The notes beneath the pieces were generated by a model, which worked only from the letters and a program-made list of their open reading frames with translations, made no database searches and was not told the DNA's origin. Positions 16,206 to 25,590 of a DNA stretch of 64,000 bases are shown piece by piece; position 1 is the stretch's first letter; each line of letters opens with the position of its first letter. The translations under genes and the position numbers were made by a program. The stretch comes from Staphylococcus canis (GTDB lineage: Bacteria > Bacillota > Bacilli > Staphylococcales > Staphylococcaceae). The stretch covers positions 1 to 64,000 of the forward strand of contig NZ_JABANU010000004.1 of the NCBI RefSeq assembly GCF_016238445.1, in the 5' to 3' direction.

Positions 16206-16583
16206 ATGCGTAGAGAGGCACTGAGACAATTCAAAAATCGAAATGTCGTCGTTACCGGTAAAATCGAGTACGTGTGCTTCAAAAATAAGCTAGACCGTGA
16301 ACATCGTTGCAAACGTAACGTTAAAATACTACTTAAAAACGTCCTTATATCAGGAGTAAAAGTCGATCATGTATGGTTACTGGAACAGAATAAATATTAC
16401 GACACATCCCAAGAAATGTTAGGACATGAAGTGAAATTTAAAGCTAAAGTCATACCATATGTTAAATCACGACATGGTATATATGTGGAAGACTATGGCA
16501 TTGAGCGGTCGAGTAAACTTTTACTTAAAGAAGTCTATGAAAAAGCTTGTAACTTAGGCGCTTGGCCTAAATATTCATTTTAA
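16206..16583 (+). CDS. Hypothetical basic protein, possible OB fold
   Basis: 125 residues, rich in Lys/Arg and beta-strand-like segments (NVVVTGKIEYV, NVKILLKNVLI, HEVKFKAKVIPYV, GIYVEDYGIE). No family recognised. The strand pattern with a final short helix suggests an OB-like barrel that could bind nucleic acid; this is inference only. AAAGGAGGAG lies just before the ATG. It stands alone between the signal peptidase gene and a strong terminator. Confidence 0.6.
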   Translation: MRREALRQFKNRNVVVTGKIEYVCFKNKLDREHRCKRNVKILLKNVLISGVKVDHVWLLEQNKYYDTSQEMLGHEVKFKAKVIPYVKSRHGIYVEDYGIERSSKLLLKEVYEKACNLGAWPKYSF

Positions 16584-16622
16584 AATAATGGAGTATCAAA
16601 TATGAAAAATCGAATGCGAGAT

Positions 16623-16687
16623 AAAGCGTACATCGATTGTGAAGTATGACAATTTGTCTAAGTCACAATGAGGATGTACGCTTTTTT
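16623..16687 (+). terminator. Strong terminator after the hypothetical gene
   Basis: AAAGCGTACATC (16623-16634) pairs with GATGTACGCTTT (16673-16684) and runs into Ts; an inner stem extends the hairpin. Confidence 0.8.
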
Positions 16688-16833
16688 GTTTCATGTGAAA
16701 CAACGACATGTCACGCTTAGGTCATTATTTAAGCGTTACGAAGTTTACATTTTTTTAATATAGCATTAACTTCTAGTTGATAAATCTCTAATAAAATGTA
16801 GTTGAAAATATGATATTAGGGAGTTAGTGAACA

Positions 16834-18258
16834 ATGACATTTAAAAATCAATTATCTAAAGTGACACTTGCAAGCACATTAATCGCATCTTCATTACTAG
16901 GTGCTGTACAACCTTCATTTGCATCAATTTCTGATCAAAATGAGGCACAATCTCAAGATACAGTTGCAGCGTATGGTAACACGAAAAATCCTAAGAACGT
17001 CATTTTCATGGTGGGTGATGGTATGGGTCCATCATTCAACACGGCCTACCGTTATTTTAAAGATAATCCGGATACTAAAGAAATGGAATCAACAGTGTTT
17101 GATGACTATATTATCGGGACACAACGTACATATTCAGACGACCCAGAAGACAATGTAACAGATTCAGCAGCGGCAGGAACAGCATTAAGTACGGGCCACA
17201 AAACATACAATGGCGCGATTGGTGTAGATACTCAAAAACAATCATTAGAAACAGTATTAGAGCGCGCTAAAAAAGTAGGAAAATCAACAGGACTTGTTTC
17301 AACAGCAGAAGTAACAGACGCAACACCAGCTGTATACGCAAGTCACGTAGATGATCGTGACAAGAAAAATGAAATCGCGCAACAATATTACGACAATCAA
17401 AACGTCGACGTTATCTTAGGTGGCGGTGCAAAATACTTTGGTTCAGAAAACAATAATTTAAATCAAAAATTTAAAAAAGCAGGCTATGATGTAGTCACTT
17501 CCAAAGATGCATTAAGTCAAGCTAAAGGGAATAAAGTATTAGGGCTATTCTCAGATAAAAATATGCCACTTCAAATCGATGCGCCTCAAGATGACCCGAG
17601 CTTAACAGAAATGCAAGATGCAGCGTTAAAACGTTTATCACAAAACGATAAAGGGTTCTTCTTAATGGTTGAAGGTGCATCTATCGATAAAGCAGCACAC
17701 GCAAATGACGTTACAGGTGTCATGTCAGAAATGGACGGATTCGCGTCAGCATTTGATAGTGCTATGGCCTATGCGAAACAACATCCGGATACACTTGTTG
17801 TCGCAACAGCAGACCACTCAACTGGTGGATTTAGTATTGGTAAGGATGACAAATACAAATGGGATCCAAAACCAATTCAAAATATGAAACATTCTGGTCA
17901 ATGGATGACAGACCAAATCGCAAACGGTAAAGATGTTTCTGAAACAATCAATGCAGGTTACGGTAGTGCATTACCAGCTAAAACAATGAAAGCCATCGAA
18001 AAAGAAGCGAAAAAATTATCTAAAATTAATAAAGAAGATGAAAAATACGACGCACAACGTCAAAAATTACAAGATGCTATTCAAAAATCAATCAACGATC
18101 AATCTCTTACAGGATGGACATCATACGGACATACTGGTGTTGATGCAAACACATATGGTTATGGTCCAGGTTTAGACGCATTCAGAGGCAATATTGAAAA
18201 CACAGACAATGCAAAAAATATCTTTGATTTCTATAATCAAGAAGGTCAAAAACAATAA
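16834..18258 (+). CDS. Secreted alkaline phosphatase
   Basis: 474 residues. A signal peptide ends near residue 30 (...QPSFA). The mature enzyme has GDGMG (Asp62, metal), the nucleophile Ser111 in TDSAAAGTAL, DDRD near 174, VEGASIDKAAH near 280 and ADHSTGG near 327 for zinc binding, and a final His in YGHTG near 430. It releases phosphate from phosphomonoesters outside the cell. Length is normal for the PhoA/PhoB family. GGGAGTTAG precedes the ATG. Single gene ended by a hairpin. No convincing Pho box was found. Confidence 0.93.
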   Translation: MTFKNQLSKVTLASTLIASSLLGAVQPSFASISDQNEAQSQDTVAAYGNTKNPKNVIFMVGDGMGPSFNTAYRYFKDNPDTKEMESTVFDDYIIGTQRTYSDDPEDNVTDSAAAGTALSTGHKTYNGAIGVDTQKQSLETVLERAKKVGKSTGLVSTAEVTDATPAVYASHVDDRDKKNEIAQQYYDNQNVDVILGGGAKYFGSENNNLNQKFKKAGYDVVTSKDALSQAKGNKVLGLFSDKNMPLQIDAPQDDPSLTEMQDAALKRLSQNDKGFFLMVEGASIDKAAHANDVTGVMSEMDGFASAFDSAMAYAKQHPDTLVVATADHSTGGFSIGKDDKYKWDPKPIQNMKHSGQWMTDQIANGKDVSETINAGYGSALPAKTMKAIEKEAKKLSKINKEDEKYDAQRQKLQDAIQKSINDQSLTGWTSYGHTGVDANTYGYGPGLDAFRGNIENTDNAKNIFDFYNQEGQKQ

Positions 18259-18311
18259 TAATAATTAAAAGTAAGTTCCATTAGAAACTAACGAAAGCTA
18301 AACTAAAGTGA

Positions 18312-18346
18312 AACTGGGCAATGGCATGATGACCATTGTCCAGTTT
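18312..18346 (+). terminator. Terminator of the alkaline phosphatase gene
   Basis: AACTGGGCAATGG pairs with CCATTGTCCAGTT around CATGATGA-like loop bases. The stem contains the CTGGACAATGG motif that recurs in the repeat elements at 18370 and 25254. Confidence 0.7.
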
Positions 18347-18369
18347 TCTCATATTCACTTTCCAATGGC

Positions 18370-18467
18370 AGCGTTCTAAGCTATAACCTCATCCTCCTCA
18401 AATCTTTTCAAGATTTAGCGGAGGCTTCTGTTATAGTACGAACGCTAACCGCCATTGTTCAGTTTTC
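18370..18467 (+). repeat. 98-bp hairpin element, inverted copy at 25254-25351
   Basis: This 98-bp sequence is the reverse complement of 25254-25351 with two differences seen by eye. It folds on itself: AGCGTTC/GAACGCT, GCTATAAC/GTTATAGT, CTCCTC/GGAGG and AAATCTT/AAGATTT. It ends GCCATTGTTCAGTTTTC. It sits between convergent genes (phosphatase and budA). Confidence 0.85.
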
Positions 18468-18472
18468 TTTTT

Positions 18473-19180
18473 TTACTCGGCTTCTGTGATGTCGTTTGCG
18501 ATGTCGTTGTAGTCGAGTTTTTTGTTAAGGTAGGTTGGATCGGTTGGTAGGTGTTGTTCGTAGATGTGGCAGTTTTGGATGCCGATTTCACCGTGTTCGA
18601 TTTCGAAGTCTAGGATGTGTCCCATAAATGTTCCATCATCTGACATGAAGTGTGCGTGGAACCCTGCTGTGCCGATACCGTGATAGATTTCTGGTGTGAA
18701 GATTGCGACGATTGTGCCATCTACGTTATCACGTTCGAATTCTGGTTGTTTACGCGCAGATTCAATGAGTCGTGTGTATGGGGGTTCTTGTTTTGGTAAG
18801 ATACGCATTTTCATGTGTTTGAATGCGCCTTTAACTTTAACGACAGAGAATAAGTTTTCGCTTAACATTTTAGAACGAATAGTGTCATACAGTTCATCAA
18901 TTGTTGCGCCTTCTGTTTTGAAAAAGGTTTCAGGATCATATTTTGTAACGGTTGCATACGGTGATTTTTCTGAGCCAGTTAATGGTACCACTTTACCGTC
19001 TTTAGCATTAGAATGGAATGCTTTACCATCAATGAAAATGACTTCACCATCTCCACCTTCTAACGTGCCAATTCCATGATCTCCTTGTTGTAACAATTCA
19101 TCGATTGTTGCTGTGCCCTCTAAAGCACCTGCCATTAATGTTCCTAATGTACTGTGTTGGTATAAAACATGATTAGCCAC
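18473..19180 (-). CDS. budA: Alpha-acetolactate decarboxylase
   Basis: 235 residues. It converts acetolactate to acetoin in the overflow/pH-homeostasis pathway. Family features: LYQHSTLGTLMAG at the N-terminus, GEVIFIDGKAFH near 55, the zinc-site segment HAHFMSDD near 178-185 with H in GHILDFE, and the EPPYTRLI block near 145. The GTG at 19180 is chosen: GGAGGG lies 7 nt before it and the protein then begins like other BudA proteins; extending to 19255 adds an unrelated hydrophobic stretch. The partner acetolactate synthase is not adjacent here. Confidence 0.9.
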   Translation of the reverse strand: MANHVLYQHSTLGTLMAGALEGTATIDELLQQGDHGIGTLEGGDGEVIFIDGKAFHSNAKDGKVVPLTGSEKSPYATVTKYDPETFFKTEGATIDELYDTIRSKMLSENLFSVVKVKGAFKHMKMRILPKQEPPYTRLIESARKQPEFERDNVDGTIVAIFTPEIYHGIGTAGFHAHFMSDDGTFMGHILDFEIEHGEIGIQNCHIYEQHLPTDPTYLNKKLDYNDIANDITEAE

Positions 19181-19322
19181 AAAAGTCCCTCCTAATATGG
19201 ATAAAATAATTGTATATATCACTTTAATTGTAGGATTTTCCCTCATATAGCTCAAGTTTAAACTTTTAGATGGATCATTTATAATGAAAATAAGATTATT
19301 GCATTAGAAAAGAGGGAGACTA

Positions 19323-19715
19323 ATGAAGAAACAAATTAGAGTAGTCGGTGCGGTGATTTTTGATGGGCATCACGTACTTTGTGCACAACGTAGTGAAACG
19401 ATGAGTTTACCGCTAATGTGGGAATTTCCAGGTGGTAAAATTGAACAAGGGGAAACAGATGTCGAAGCGCTCAAACGTGAGATTCGTGAAGAAATGAAAT
19501 GTGATTTAGAAGTGGGTTCGAAAGTAACAACAACAACATACAAGTATGATTTTGCGACGATTGAATTAACAACGTATCGATGTGCATTAAAAGATACGTT
19601 GCCAACTTTAACTGAACATAAGGCGATTAAATGGCTCGATGCTAAAGATTTACATCAACTTGAGTGGGCACCAGCTGATGTTCCTGCTGTTGATATTATC
19701 GTTAGTGAGGGGTAG
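19323..19715 (+). CDS. NUDIX hydrolase, MutT-like (8-oxo-dGTP diphosphatase type)
   Basis: 130 residues. The NUDIX box begins at GGKIEQGETDVEAL and continues KREIREEM, giving the REUxEE core for magnesium. The N-terminus IRVVGAVIFDG and the WEFPGGK segment are typical of MutT, which destroys oxidised nucleotides. GAGGGAG precedes the ATG. It ends 3 nt before the helicase gene, so the two form an operon, suggesting a common nucleic-acid repair role. Confidence 0.88.
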   Translation: MKKQIRVVGAVIFDGHHVLCAQRSETMSLPLMWEFPGGKIEQGETDVEALKREIREEMKCDLEVGSKVTTTTYKYDFATIELTTYRCALKDTLPTLTEHKAIKWLDAKDLHQLEWAPADVPAVDIIVSEG

Positions 19716-19718
19716 CGT

Positions 19719-22583
19719 ATGGAAAATTTAATACAAGATATTAAAGATTCATTACATAAAGGGTTCATCAACAAAGCGATTGAAAAAAGAGGGCGTTTTT
19801 TACCTAAGTTATTGATTAATACTGAAAGTGAAAATGTCTTAGCAACGATTATTGACGAATTATATAAATGTAAATCTTTCTCGATATCTGTAGCGTTTAT
19901 TACAGAAAGTGGTTTAGCAAGTTTAAAAATGCATTTATATGAACTGGCACAAAAAGGTGTAAAAGGGCGCATTTTAACGTCGAATTATTTGTCATTTAAT
20001 TCACCCAAAATGTATCAAGTATTATTAAAGTTAGAGAATGTAGAGGTACGCGTGACACGTGTGAGTGGTTTTCATGCGAAAGGTTACATTTTCGATCATG
20101 AATATCATACGTCTTTAATCGTAGGAAGTTCAAATTTAACGTCGAATGCGTTAAAGGTGAATTATGAACATAATATTTTATTGTCTTCTCATCGTAATGG
20201 GGATATTGTGGATAAGGTTAAAGATCAATTTGATCATTTATGGAACGAAAGTGATGTCTTAACACCAGAATGGATTGAATCGTATCGTCCTATTTACCGA
20301 CCACGGACGTTCGAGAAAGTTCTAGAGGTTGAAAAGCAACAAGTCGAAATTCAACATCAAATTCAAACGGCACAAAAAATTGTGCCAAATCTCATGCAGG
20401 AAGAGGCATTAAAGTCGTTAGCAGAATTACGTGCACAACATGAAAAACGCGCCTTGATTATTTCAGCGACAGGTACAGGGAAAACGATTATGTCGGCGCT
20501 AGATGTCCGAGCATATCGACCAAAACGCTTTTTGTTCATCGTACATAATGAAGGGATTTTGCGTCGTGCGATGGAGGATTATCAAAAAGTACTGGCAGAT
20601 GAACCGGCTTCAGCATTTGGTTTATTGACAGGCGGTCGAAAAGACTTAGATGCGAAATATATTTTTGCGACGATTCAAACGATATCAAAGCAAGAGATAC
20701 ATGAACAGTTGGGTCCAGATTATTTTGATTATATTGTGTATGATGAGGCACATCGTATAGCGGCTGAATCATATGGTCGTGTATTAGAGTATTTTAAGCC
20801 TAATTTCTTACTCGGTATGACTGCAACGCCTGAACGTAATGATACATTAAATATTTTCGAGTTGTTCCATTATAATATTGCATATGAAATACGATTACAT
20901 CAAGCACTAGAAAATGACATGTTATGTCCGTTTCATTATTTTGGTGTCACTGATTTTGTTCTAGATGACATAAAGCGGGATGATACGGAGATGCTACAAT
21001 ATCTTACCTCTGATGAAAGGGTGCGTTACATTTTAGAACGTACACATTATTTTGGTTACTCTGGAGAGCGCTTGCAAGGATTAATATTTGCGAGTAATGT
21101 TGATGAAGCTGAAAAGCTTGCGACAAAACTGACAGAATTTGGATATCCTACTGAATATTTAGTTGGGAAACATACACAACAACATCGTCAAGAAGTCATA
21201 CAACGTCTAAGATCTGGAGATATTAGTTATATTATTACAGTTGACCTCTTTAATGAAGGTATTGATATACCAGAAGTCAATCAGGTTGTCATGTTACGTG
21301 CAACGGAATCAAGTATTGTCTTTATTCAACAACTTGGAAGAGGATTGAGAAAAAGTGATAATAAAGATTTTGTGACTGTGATTGATTTTATCGGAAATTA
21401 TAAAAAAAATTACTTAATTCCGGTTGCGTTATCTGGTGACCAATCACAAAATCGTGATAATTATCGTAAATTTTTGACGGATACGACAGTATTGCAAGGT
21501 GTTTCGACGATTAATTTTACAAACGTAGCAAAACAGAAAATTTTTGATGCGCTAAATGAGGCTTCATTAGATCATAAAAATGTATTAAAAGAAGCGTATA
21601 TCACGGTCAAAAAACGTATCGGACACATGCCAATGTTAATGGATTTTATTCAGCAAAATTCGATCGATCCTATGGTTATCCTTCAGAAATACGGGAATTA
21701 TCATAAATTTTTAATTGAAATTAATAAGACTAAGCATGTATTACCAAAAGACGCTGAACAAAATTTAACATTTTTATCTAAAGAACTTGGGTCAGGACTA
21801 AGAATTATAGAACAAGTGATGATTCGATATTTATTAAACGGCCCAGCAACTAAAGATGAGATTTTAAGACATGCACAGCAATTTGATAGCACTTTTTCTA
21901 TAAAGGATATTGAAGGCGCTATTCGTATTTTAAGTTATACATTCTATGGTAAAGGGTTTAGTAAAACCAATGGTCCACCTATTATTGAGATTGAGGATGA
22001 AACACTACATCTGAATCAAGTTTTAACAAGTAATATGAAAAACCCAATTTTTAAACGCTATTTTGATGATATTATGAATTTCATCGAATATCATTATCAT
22101 CAACGTCAATTAGGATTGAATCAACTTATCTTATATAACAAATACTCTAGATATGATTTTACACGAATCATGAATTGGGAGAAAAATGGCTCGAGTTATG
22201 TTTTTGGTTATACTGTTAAAAATAATGCCGTACCTATTTTTATAACGTATCATAAAGGTGAATCTTTTACTGAAACAACACGCTATTTAGATACGTTCTT
22301 AAATCAAAGCGAATTAAAATGGTATACAAAGTCTAAAAGGACTATAGAAAGTAATCAAGAAAGTCAAATTATTAATCATAAGGACAATAATTTAACACTT
22401 TATATTTTTGTGCAAAAAGAAGAAATGGAAAAAACAGATTTTTACTACTTAGGCACAGTACAAGTCATCGATAGCACAGTGGAAGAAACAACTATGGTTA
22501 ATGGGGATGCGGTTGTAACGATGCACCTGGCTTTAGATACACCTGTACGTGATGATATTTATCGCTATTTAATCGAAAAATAA
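19719..22583 (+). CDS. PLD-domain DEAD/DEAH helicase with DUF3427-type C-terminus
   Basis: 954 residues. An N-terminal phospholipase D-like nuclease domain (about 20-180, with HAKGYIFDH and VGSSNLTSNAL) is followed by a superfamily 2 helicase: Walker A ATGTGKT near 250, DEAH near 340, TATPER near 370, and motif VI QQLGRGLRKS near 540. The remaining 400 residues resemble DUF3427. The same architecture, often beside a MutT gene, is found in many Firmicutes; the biological role is unsettled (repair or defence). Start ATG 19719 follows GAGGGGTAG. Full length and apparently intact. Confidence 0.85.
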   Translation: MENLIQDIKDSLHKGFINKAIEKRGRFLPKLLINTESENVLATIIDELYKCKSFSISVAFITESGLASLKMHLYELAQKGVKGRILTSNYLSFNSPKMYQVLLKLENVEVRVTRVSGFHAKGYIFDHEYHTSLIVGSSNLTSNALKVNYEHNILLSSHRNGDIVDKVKDQFDHLWNESDVLTPEWIESYRPIYRPRTFEKVLEVEKQQVEIQHQIQTAQKIVPNLMQEEALKSLAELRAQHEKRALIISATGTGKTIMSALDVRAYRPKRFLFIVHNEGILRRAMEDYQKVLADEPASAFGLLTGGRKDLDAKYIFATIQTISKQEIHEQLGPDYFDYIVYDEAHRIAAESYGRVLEYFKPNFLLGMTATPERNDTLNIFELFHYNIAYEIRLHQALENDMLCPFHYFGVTDFVLDDIKRDDTEMLQYLTSDERVRYILERTHYFGYSGERLQGLIFASNVDEAEKLATKLTEFGYPTEYLVGKHTQQHRQEVIQRLRSGDISYIITVDLFNEGIDIPEVNQVVMLRATESSIVFIQQLGRGLRKSDNKDFVTVIDFIGNYKKNYLIPVALSGDQSQNRDNYRKFLTDTTVLQGVSTINFTNVAKQKIFDALNEASLDHKNVLKEAYITVKKRIGHMPMLMDFIQQNSIDPMVILQKYGNYHKFLIEINKTKHVLPKDAEQNLTFLSKELGSGLRIIEQVMIRYLLNGPATKDEILRHAQQFDSTFSIKDIEGAIRILSYTFYGKGFSKTNGPPIIEIEDETLHLNQVLTSNMKNPIFKRYFDDIMNFIEYHYHQRQLGLNQLILYNKYSRYDFTRIMNWEKNGSSYVFGYTVKNNAVPIFITYHKGESFTETTRYLDTFLNQSELKWYTKSKRTIESNQESQIINHKDNNLTLYIFVQKEEMEKTDFYYLGTVQVIDSTVEETTMVNGDAVVTMHLALDTPVRDDIYRYLIEK

Positions 22584-22598
22584 CAAGGGGTGAGTGTG

Positions 22599-23297
22599 AT
22601 GGCTGGTACGATTGAAGCATTGATGGTAGGTCATGTTAAACACCTAGGTCGTCCAGAAGCGAAAGATAAGCTTGAACAACCATGGACAACAGGTGCGTTT
22701 AAGACTAAAACGGATGAAGCGGTATGGCTGACATATGATGGTCTTGAAGGGGATGCTGTAGCGGATACACGCTTTCACGGTGGGCGTGAAAAAGCGTTGT
22801 TTGCTTTTGCGGTGTCACGTTACCCTATTTTAAGTGAACAGTTCGGACAAGAGATTCAAATTGGCAGTAATGGTGAAAACGTTGCGGTTAATGGTATGGA
22901 TGAAACGACGGTAAATATCGGTGATGTTTATCAAATTGGAACAGCACGTGTTCAAGTGTCTCAACCTAGACGACCATGTTGGAAGCCTGGACGCCGGTTA
23001 CGTTTGATTGAATTTGGTGCACACTTACAAAATACAGGCTATACAGGGTGGTATTTTCGTGTATTAAAAGAAGGTATGATTCAAAAGGGAGACACATTAC
23101 AGCTACTTGAACGACCTTATCCGGAATGGTCGATTCAACGGATTAATCAATGTTTATATCACCAAACGACTATGAAAGATTTAGAATTGCTCTATCAAGC
23201 TCCATTTTTACCTGAAAACTGGCGCCTTGTGATAGAAAATAAGATAAAAGGTATACCCTCTGATGATTCACAACGATTGTACGGCCCAAATTTATAG
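22599..23297 (+). CDS. MOSC domain protein (YiiM-like)
   Basis: 232 residues. The MOSC fold carries sulfur on a conserved Cys; here the Cys lies in RRPCWKPG near 130, after DTRFHGGREKALFA near 65 and NGENVAV near 92. YiiM-type proteins act in molybdenum-cofactor-dependent detoxification of N-hydroxylated compounds. The ATG at 22599 is taken because AAGGGG (22585-22590) lies 8 nt upstream. It starts 15 nt after the helicase gene and could be read through from it, but a functional link is not evident. Confidence 0.85.
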   Translation: MAGTIEALMVGHVKHLGRPEAKDKLEQPWTTGAFKTKTDEAVWLTYDGLEGDAVADTRFHGGREKALFAFAVSRYPILSEQFGQEIQIGSNGENVAVNGMDETTVNIGDVYQIGTARVQVSQPRRPCWKPGRRLRLIEFGAHLQNTGYTGWYFRVLKEGMIQKGDTLQLLERPYPEWSIQRINQCLYHQTTMKDLELLYQAPFLPENWRLVIENKIKGIPSDDSQRLYGPNL

Positions 23298-23626
23298 TGC
23301 GAAATGACCTCAATAAATCGAGCATTTATTGGGGTTTTTTGTTGCTTCTCAAAATAAATATTTATTCATTTTATAAGAATAAAAATGCGCTATTAATAAA
23401 GTTAAATAAATTATTAACGTTATTAATGTAGTTTATAATAGCGTTTTATAGACGTTTTAGAATTGAGAAAAGTTATATATATTCAAAAGTAGCAAATAAC
23501 ACATATGTATGAAATTTGCATTAAAAATTATTTTTAGATAATGTTAAGCATGTATAAAAATGTGATTGAGTCCAGAACATTGTATTAGGGATTTAAAATA
23601 ATATTTCGTACAAGGGGTGTTTTATT
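23298..23626. other. Intergenic region before the choline transporter
   Basis: Contains the terminator of the MOSC gene (CCTCAATAAAT pairing with ATTTATTGGGG near 23309-23335, then Ts), a candidate repressor operator at 23401-23418, and a long AT-rich leader. AAGGGGTG precedes the TTG start of the transporter. No small gene was seen. Confidence 0.6.
23401..23418. promoter_or_regulatory. Candidate choline-repressor operator, transporter copy
   Basis: GTTAAATAAATTATTAAC is an imperfect 18-bp dyad (GTTAA...TTAAC) that matches 15 of 18 bases with the dyad at 26601-26618 upstream of the betaine aldehyde dehydrogenase gene. Shared by two promoters that flank a GbsR-type repressor gene, it is a good candidate operator. 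Confidence 0.5.
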
Positions 23627-25252
23627 TTGCAAAAAAAGTCTAATCAAATGGACTGGTTTGTCTTTTGTGGTGCGGCACTTGTGTTACTCATCGCAGTTAT
23701 ACCGATGATGGTCTTTCCAGATCAAAGTCGCTCTGTCGTTATCGCAATGAATGAATTTGTGACGTCAAAACTTGGGGCTGTATACTTAGTTCTTGGTTTA
23801 GCCATTTTTGCTTTTGTAATGTATATCGCATTCGGAAAATATGGTTCTGTCACATTAGGCCGTGCAAGTGATAAACCAGAATTTAGTGACTTCGCATGGG
23901 CTTCCATGCTTTTTTGTGCAGGTATCGGATCGGATATTTTATACTGGGGTGTCATTGAGTGGGCGTACTATTTCCAAGGACCACCACATGGCGCAAAACC
24001 ATTAAGTGATACAGCATTAGAATATGCGACAATGTACGGTATGTTCCACTGGGGACCGATTGCTTGGTCGATTTACGTTTTACCGGCGTTACCGATTGCG
24101 TATTTAGTATTCGTTAAAAAGCAACCAGTGTTCCGTATTAGTGAAGCATGTCGCCCAATTTTAAAAGGGCAAACAGATAAGTTTTTAGGTAAACTTGTCG
24201 ATATTTTATTTATTTTTGGACTGATTGGTGGTACAGCTACATCACTCGCTTTAGGTGTACCTATGATTTCAGCAGGTCTTGAAAAGTTATTTGGCATTGA
24301 TGGTCAAAGTATGCTCGTGAAAAGTATCGTATTAATTGGTATTACTATTGTCTTTTCATATAGTTCATATCAAGGACTCAAAAAAGGGATTCAAGTATTA
24401 AGTGACTTGAATGTGTGGTTATCATTCGTACTACTCGGATTTATTTTTATTGTAGGGCCAACTGTTTTCATTATGGAAACAACAGTCACAGGTTTCGGGA
24501 ATATGTTGAAAAACTTCTTCCAAATGGCAACTTGGCTTGAGCCTTTCGGAGGATTAGGTAATCGTGAAGAAACAGGCTTCCCACAACAATGGACAATTTT
24601 CTATTGGGCTTGGTGGCTCGTGTATTCACCGTTTATTGGTCTGTTTATCGCCCGTATTTCAAAAGGACGTACGTTAAAAGAGGTTATTTTAGGTACAATC
24701 GCATATGGTACATTAGGGTGTGTGCTATTCTTTGGTATCTTCGGTAACTTTGCGGCGTACTTACAATTATCAGGTCAATTTAATGTCATTAACTATCTAA
24801 ACCAATACGGCACAGAAGCAACAATTATCGAAGTAATTAATCACTTACCATTCTCACCTGTGTTAATAGGATTATTTGTCTTATCAGCGTTCTTATTCTT
24901 AGTGACAACATTTGACTCTGCATCATATATCGTAGCTTCAGCAACACAATTATCAGTTGACGAAGAACCATTACGTTGGAACCGTTTATTCTGGGCGTTT
25001 GCGTTATGTTTACTCCCATTCTCATTAATGTTAGTCGGAGGAGAAGAAGCGTTAAGTATCTTACAAACGGCTTCTATCGTCGCAGGTGTACCACTTATCA
25101 TCATATTCATCATGATAATGATCTCATTTATGTACATCCTGTCAGGCGACCGCATCGCACTACAAACACGTGCAGAACGATTCAAACGTATCGAACGTCG
25201 CTCACTACGCATCCTTCGCGTAGGAGAAGACAAAGAAGACGATAATCTATAA
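23627..25252 (+). CDS. cudT: BCCT-family choline/betaine transporter
   Basis: 541 residues, about 12 membrane helices, ending with a charged cytoplasmic tail. The BCCT signature is visible: GSDILYWGVIEWAYY near 105, the Trp-rich WTIFYWAWWLVYSPFIGLFIARISKGR near 325 (quoted in part for helix 8), and TTFDSASYIVAS near 430. It imports choline (or a betaine) with sodium or protons for osmoprotection. Start is TTG with AAGGGGTG 8 nt upstream. The regulator and the choline oxidation genes follow, so choline is the likely substrate. Confidence 0.88.
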   Translation: MQKKSNQMDWFVFCGAALVLLIAVIPMMVFPDQSRSVVIAMNEFVTSKLGAVYLVLGLAIFAFVMYIAFGKYGSVTLGRASDKPEFSDFAWASMLFCAGIGSDILYWGVIEWAYYFQGPPHGAKPLSDTALEYATMYGMFHWGPIAWSIYVLPALPIAYLVFVKKQPVFRISEACRPILKGQTDKFLGKLVDILFIFGLIGGTATSLALGVPMISAGLEKLFGIDGQSMLVKSIVLIGITIVFSYSSYQGLKKGIQVLSDLNVWLSFVLLGFIFIVGPTVFIMETTVTGFGNMLKNFFQMATWLEPFGGLGNREETGFPQQWTIFYWAWWLVYSPFIGLFIARISKGRTLKEVILGTIAYGTLGCVLFFGIFGNFAAYLQLSGQFNVINYLNQYGTEATIIEVINHLPFSPVLIGLFVLSAFLFLVTTFDSASYIVASATQLSVDEEPLRWNRLFWAFALCLLPFSLMLVGGEEALSILQTASIVAGVPLIIIFIMIMISFMYILSGDRIALQTRAERFKRIERRSLRILRVGEDKEDDNL

Positions 25253-25253
25253 A

Positions 25254-25351
25254 GAAAACTGGACAATGGCGTTTAGCGTTCGTACTATAACAGAAGCCTC
25301 CGCTAAATCTTGAAAAGATTTGAGGAGGATGAGGTTATAGCTTAGAACGCT
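25254..25351 (-). repeat. 98-bp hairpin element, inverted copy of 18370-18467
   Basis: Starts GAAAACTGGACAATGGCG directly after the transporter stop codon and is the reverse complement of 18370-18467 (96 of 98 by eye). The inverted pair brackets budA, mutT, the helicase, the MOSC gene and the transporter. Confidence 0.85.
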
Positions 25352-25385
25352 GCCAGTGGGAAGTAGACAATAAAAGAAAATGGAA

Positions 25386-25482
25386 GAAAGGCGTTTAGCT
25401 TGCGTAGCCTAACAAACTTTACGCAATAAATTCGTCAAGAATTTTTGTGGAAAGCGCGTTAGGCCATAGCAAGTTGCCTTTC
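25386..25482. repeat. 97-bp long hairpin, unrelated stem, same flank
   Basis: GAAAGGC/GCCTTTC, GCTTGC/AGCAAG, GCCTAAC/GTTAGGC, CTTT/AAAG and ATTC/GAAT nest into one long hairpin. It is nearly the same length as the 98-bp element beside it but with different stems. GAAAACTGGACAATGGC occurs again right after it (about 25497). Confidence 0.75.
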
Positions 25483-25548
25483 GTACATAGACAAAAGAAA
25501 ACTGGACAATGGCGATTAGCTTTGATTTAAAGGTGAACGCATACAAAA

Positions 25549-25578
25549 AACGCTAGTGCGAAACTAGCGTTTTTTTTG
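25549..25578. terminator. Strong terminator downstream of the transporter
   Basis: AACGCTAGT (25549-25557) pairs with ACTAGCGTT (25563-25571), with an A-run before and a T-run after, so it can work on both strands. It separates the transporter from the convergent repressor operon. Confidence 0.85.
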
Positions 25579-25590
25579 ATTTGAAATAGA

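Noticed and set aside
18370-25351. Composite transposon bounded by inverted repeats
   Set aside because: No transposase and no target duplications were seen; the enclosed genes are ordinary chromosomal ones, and the repeats are foldable elements with relatives nearby.
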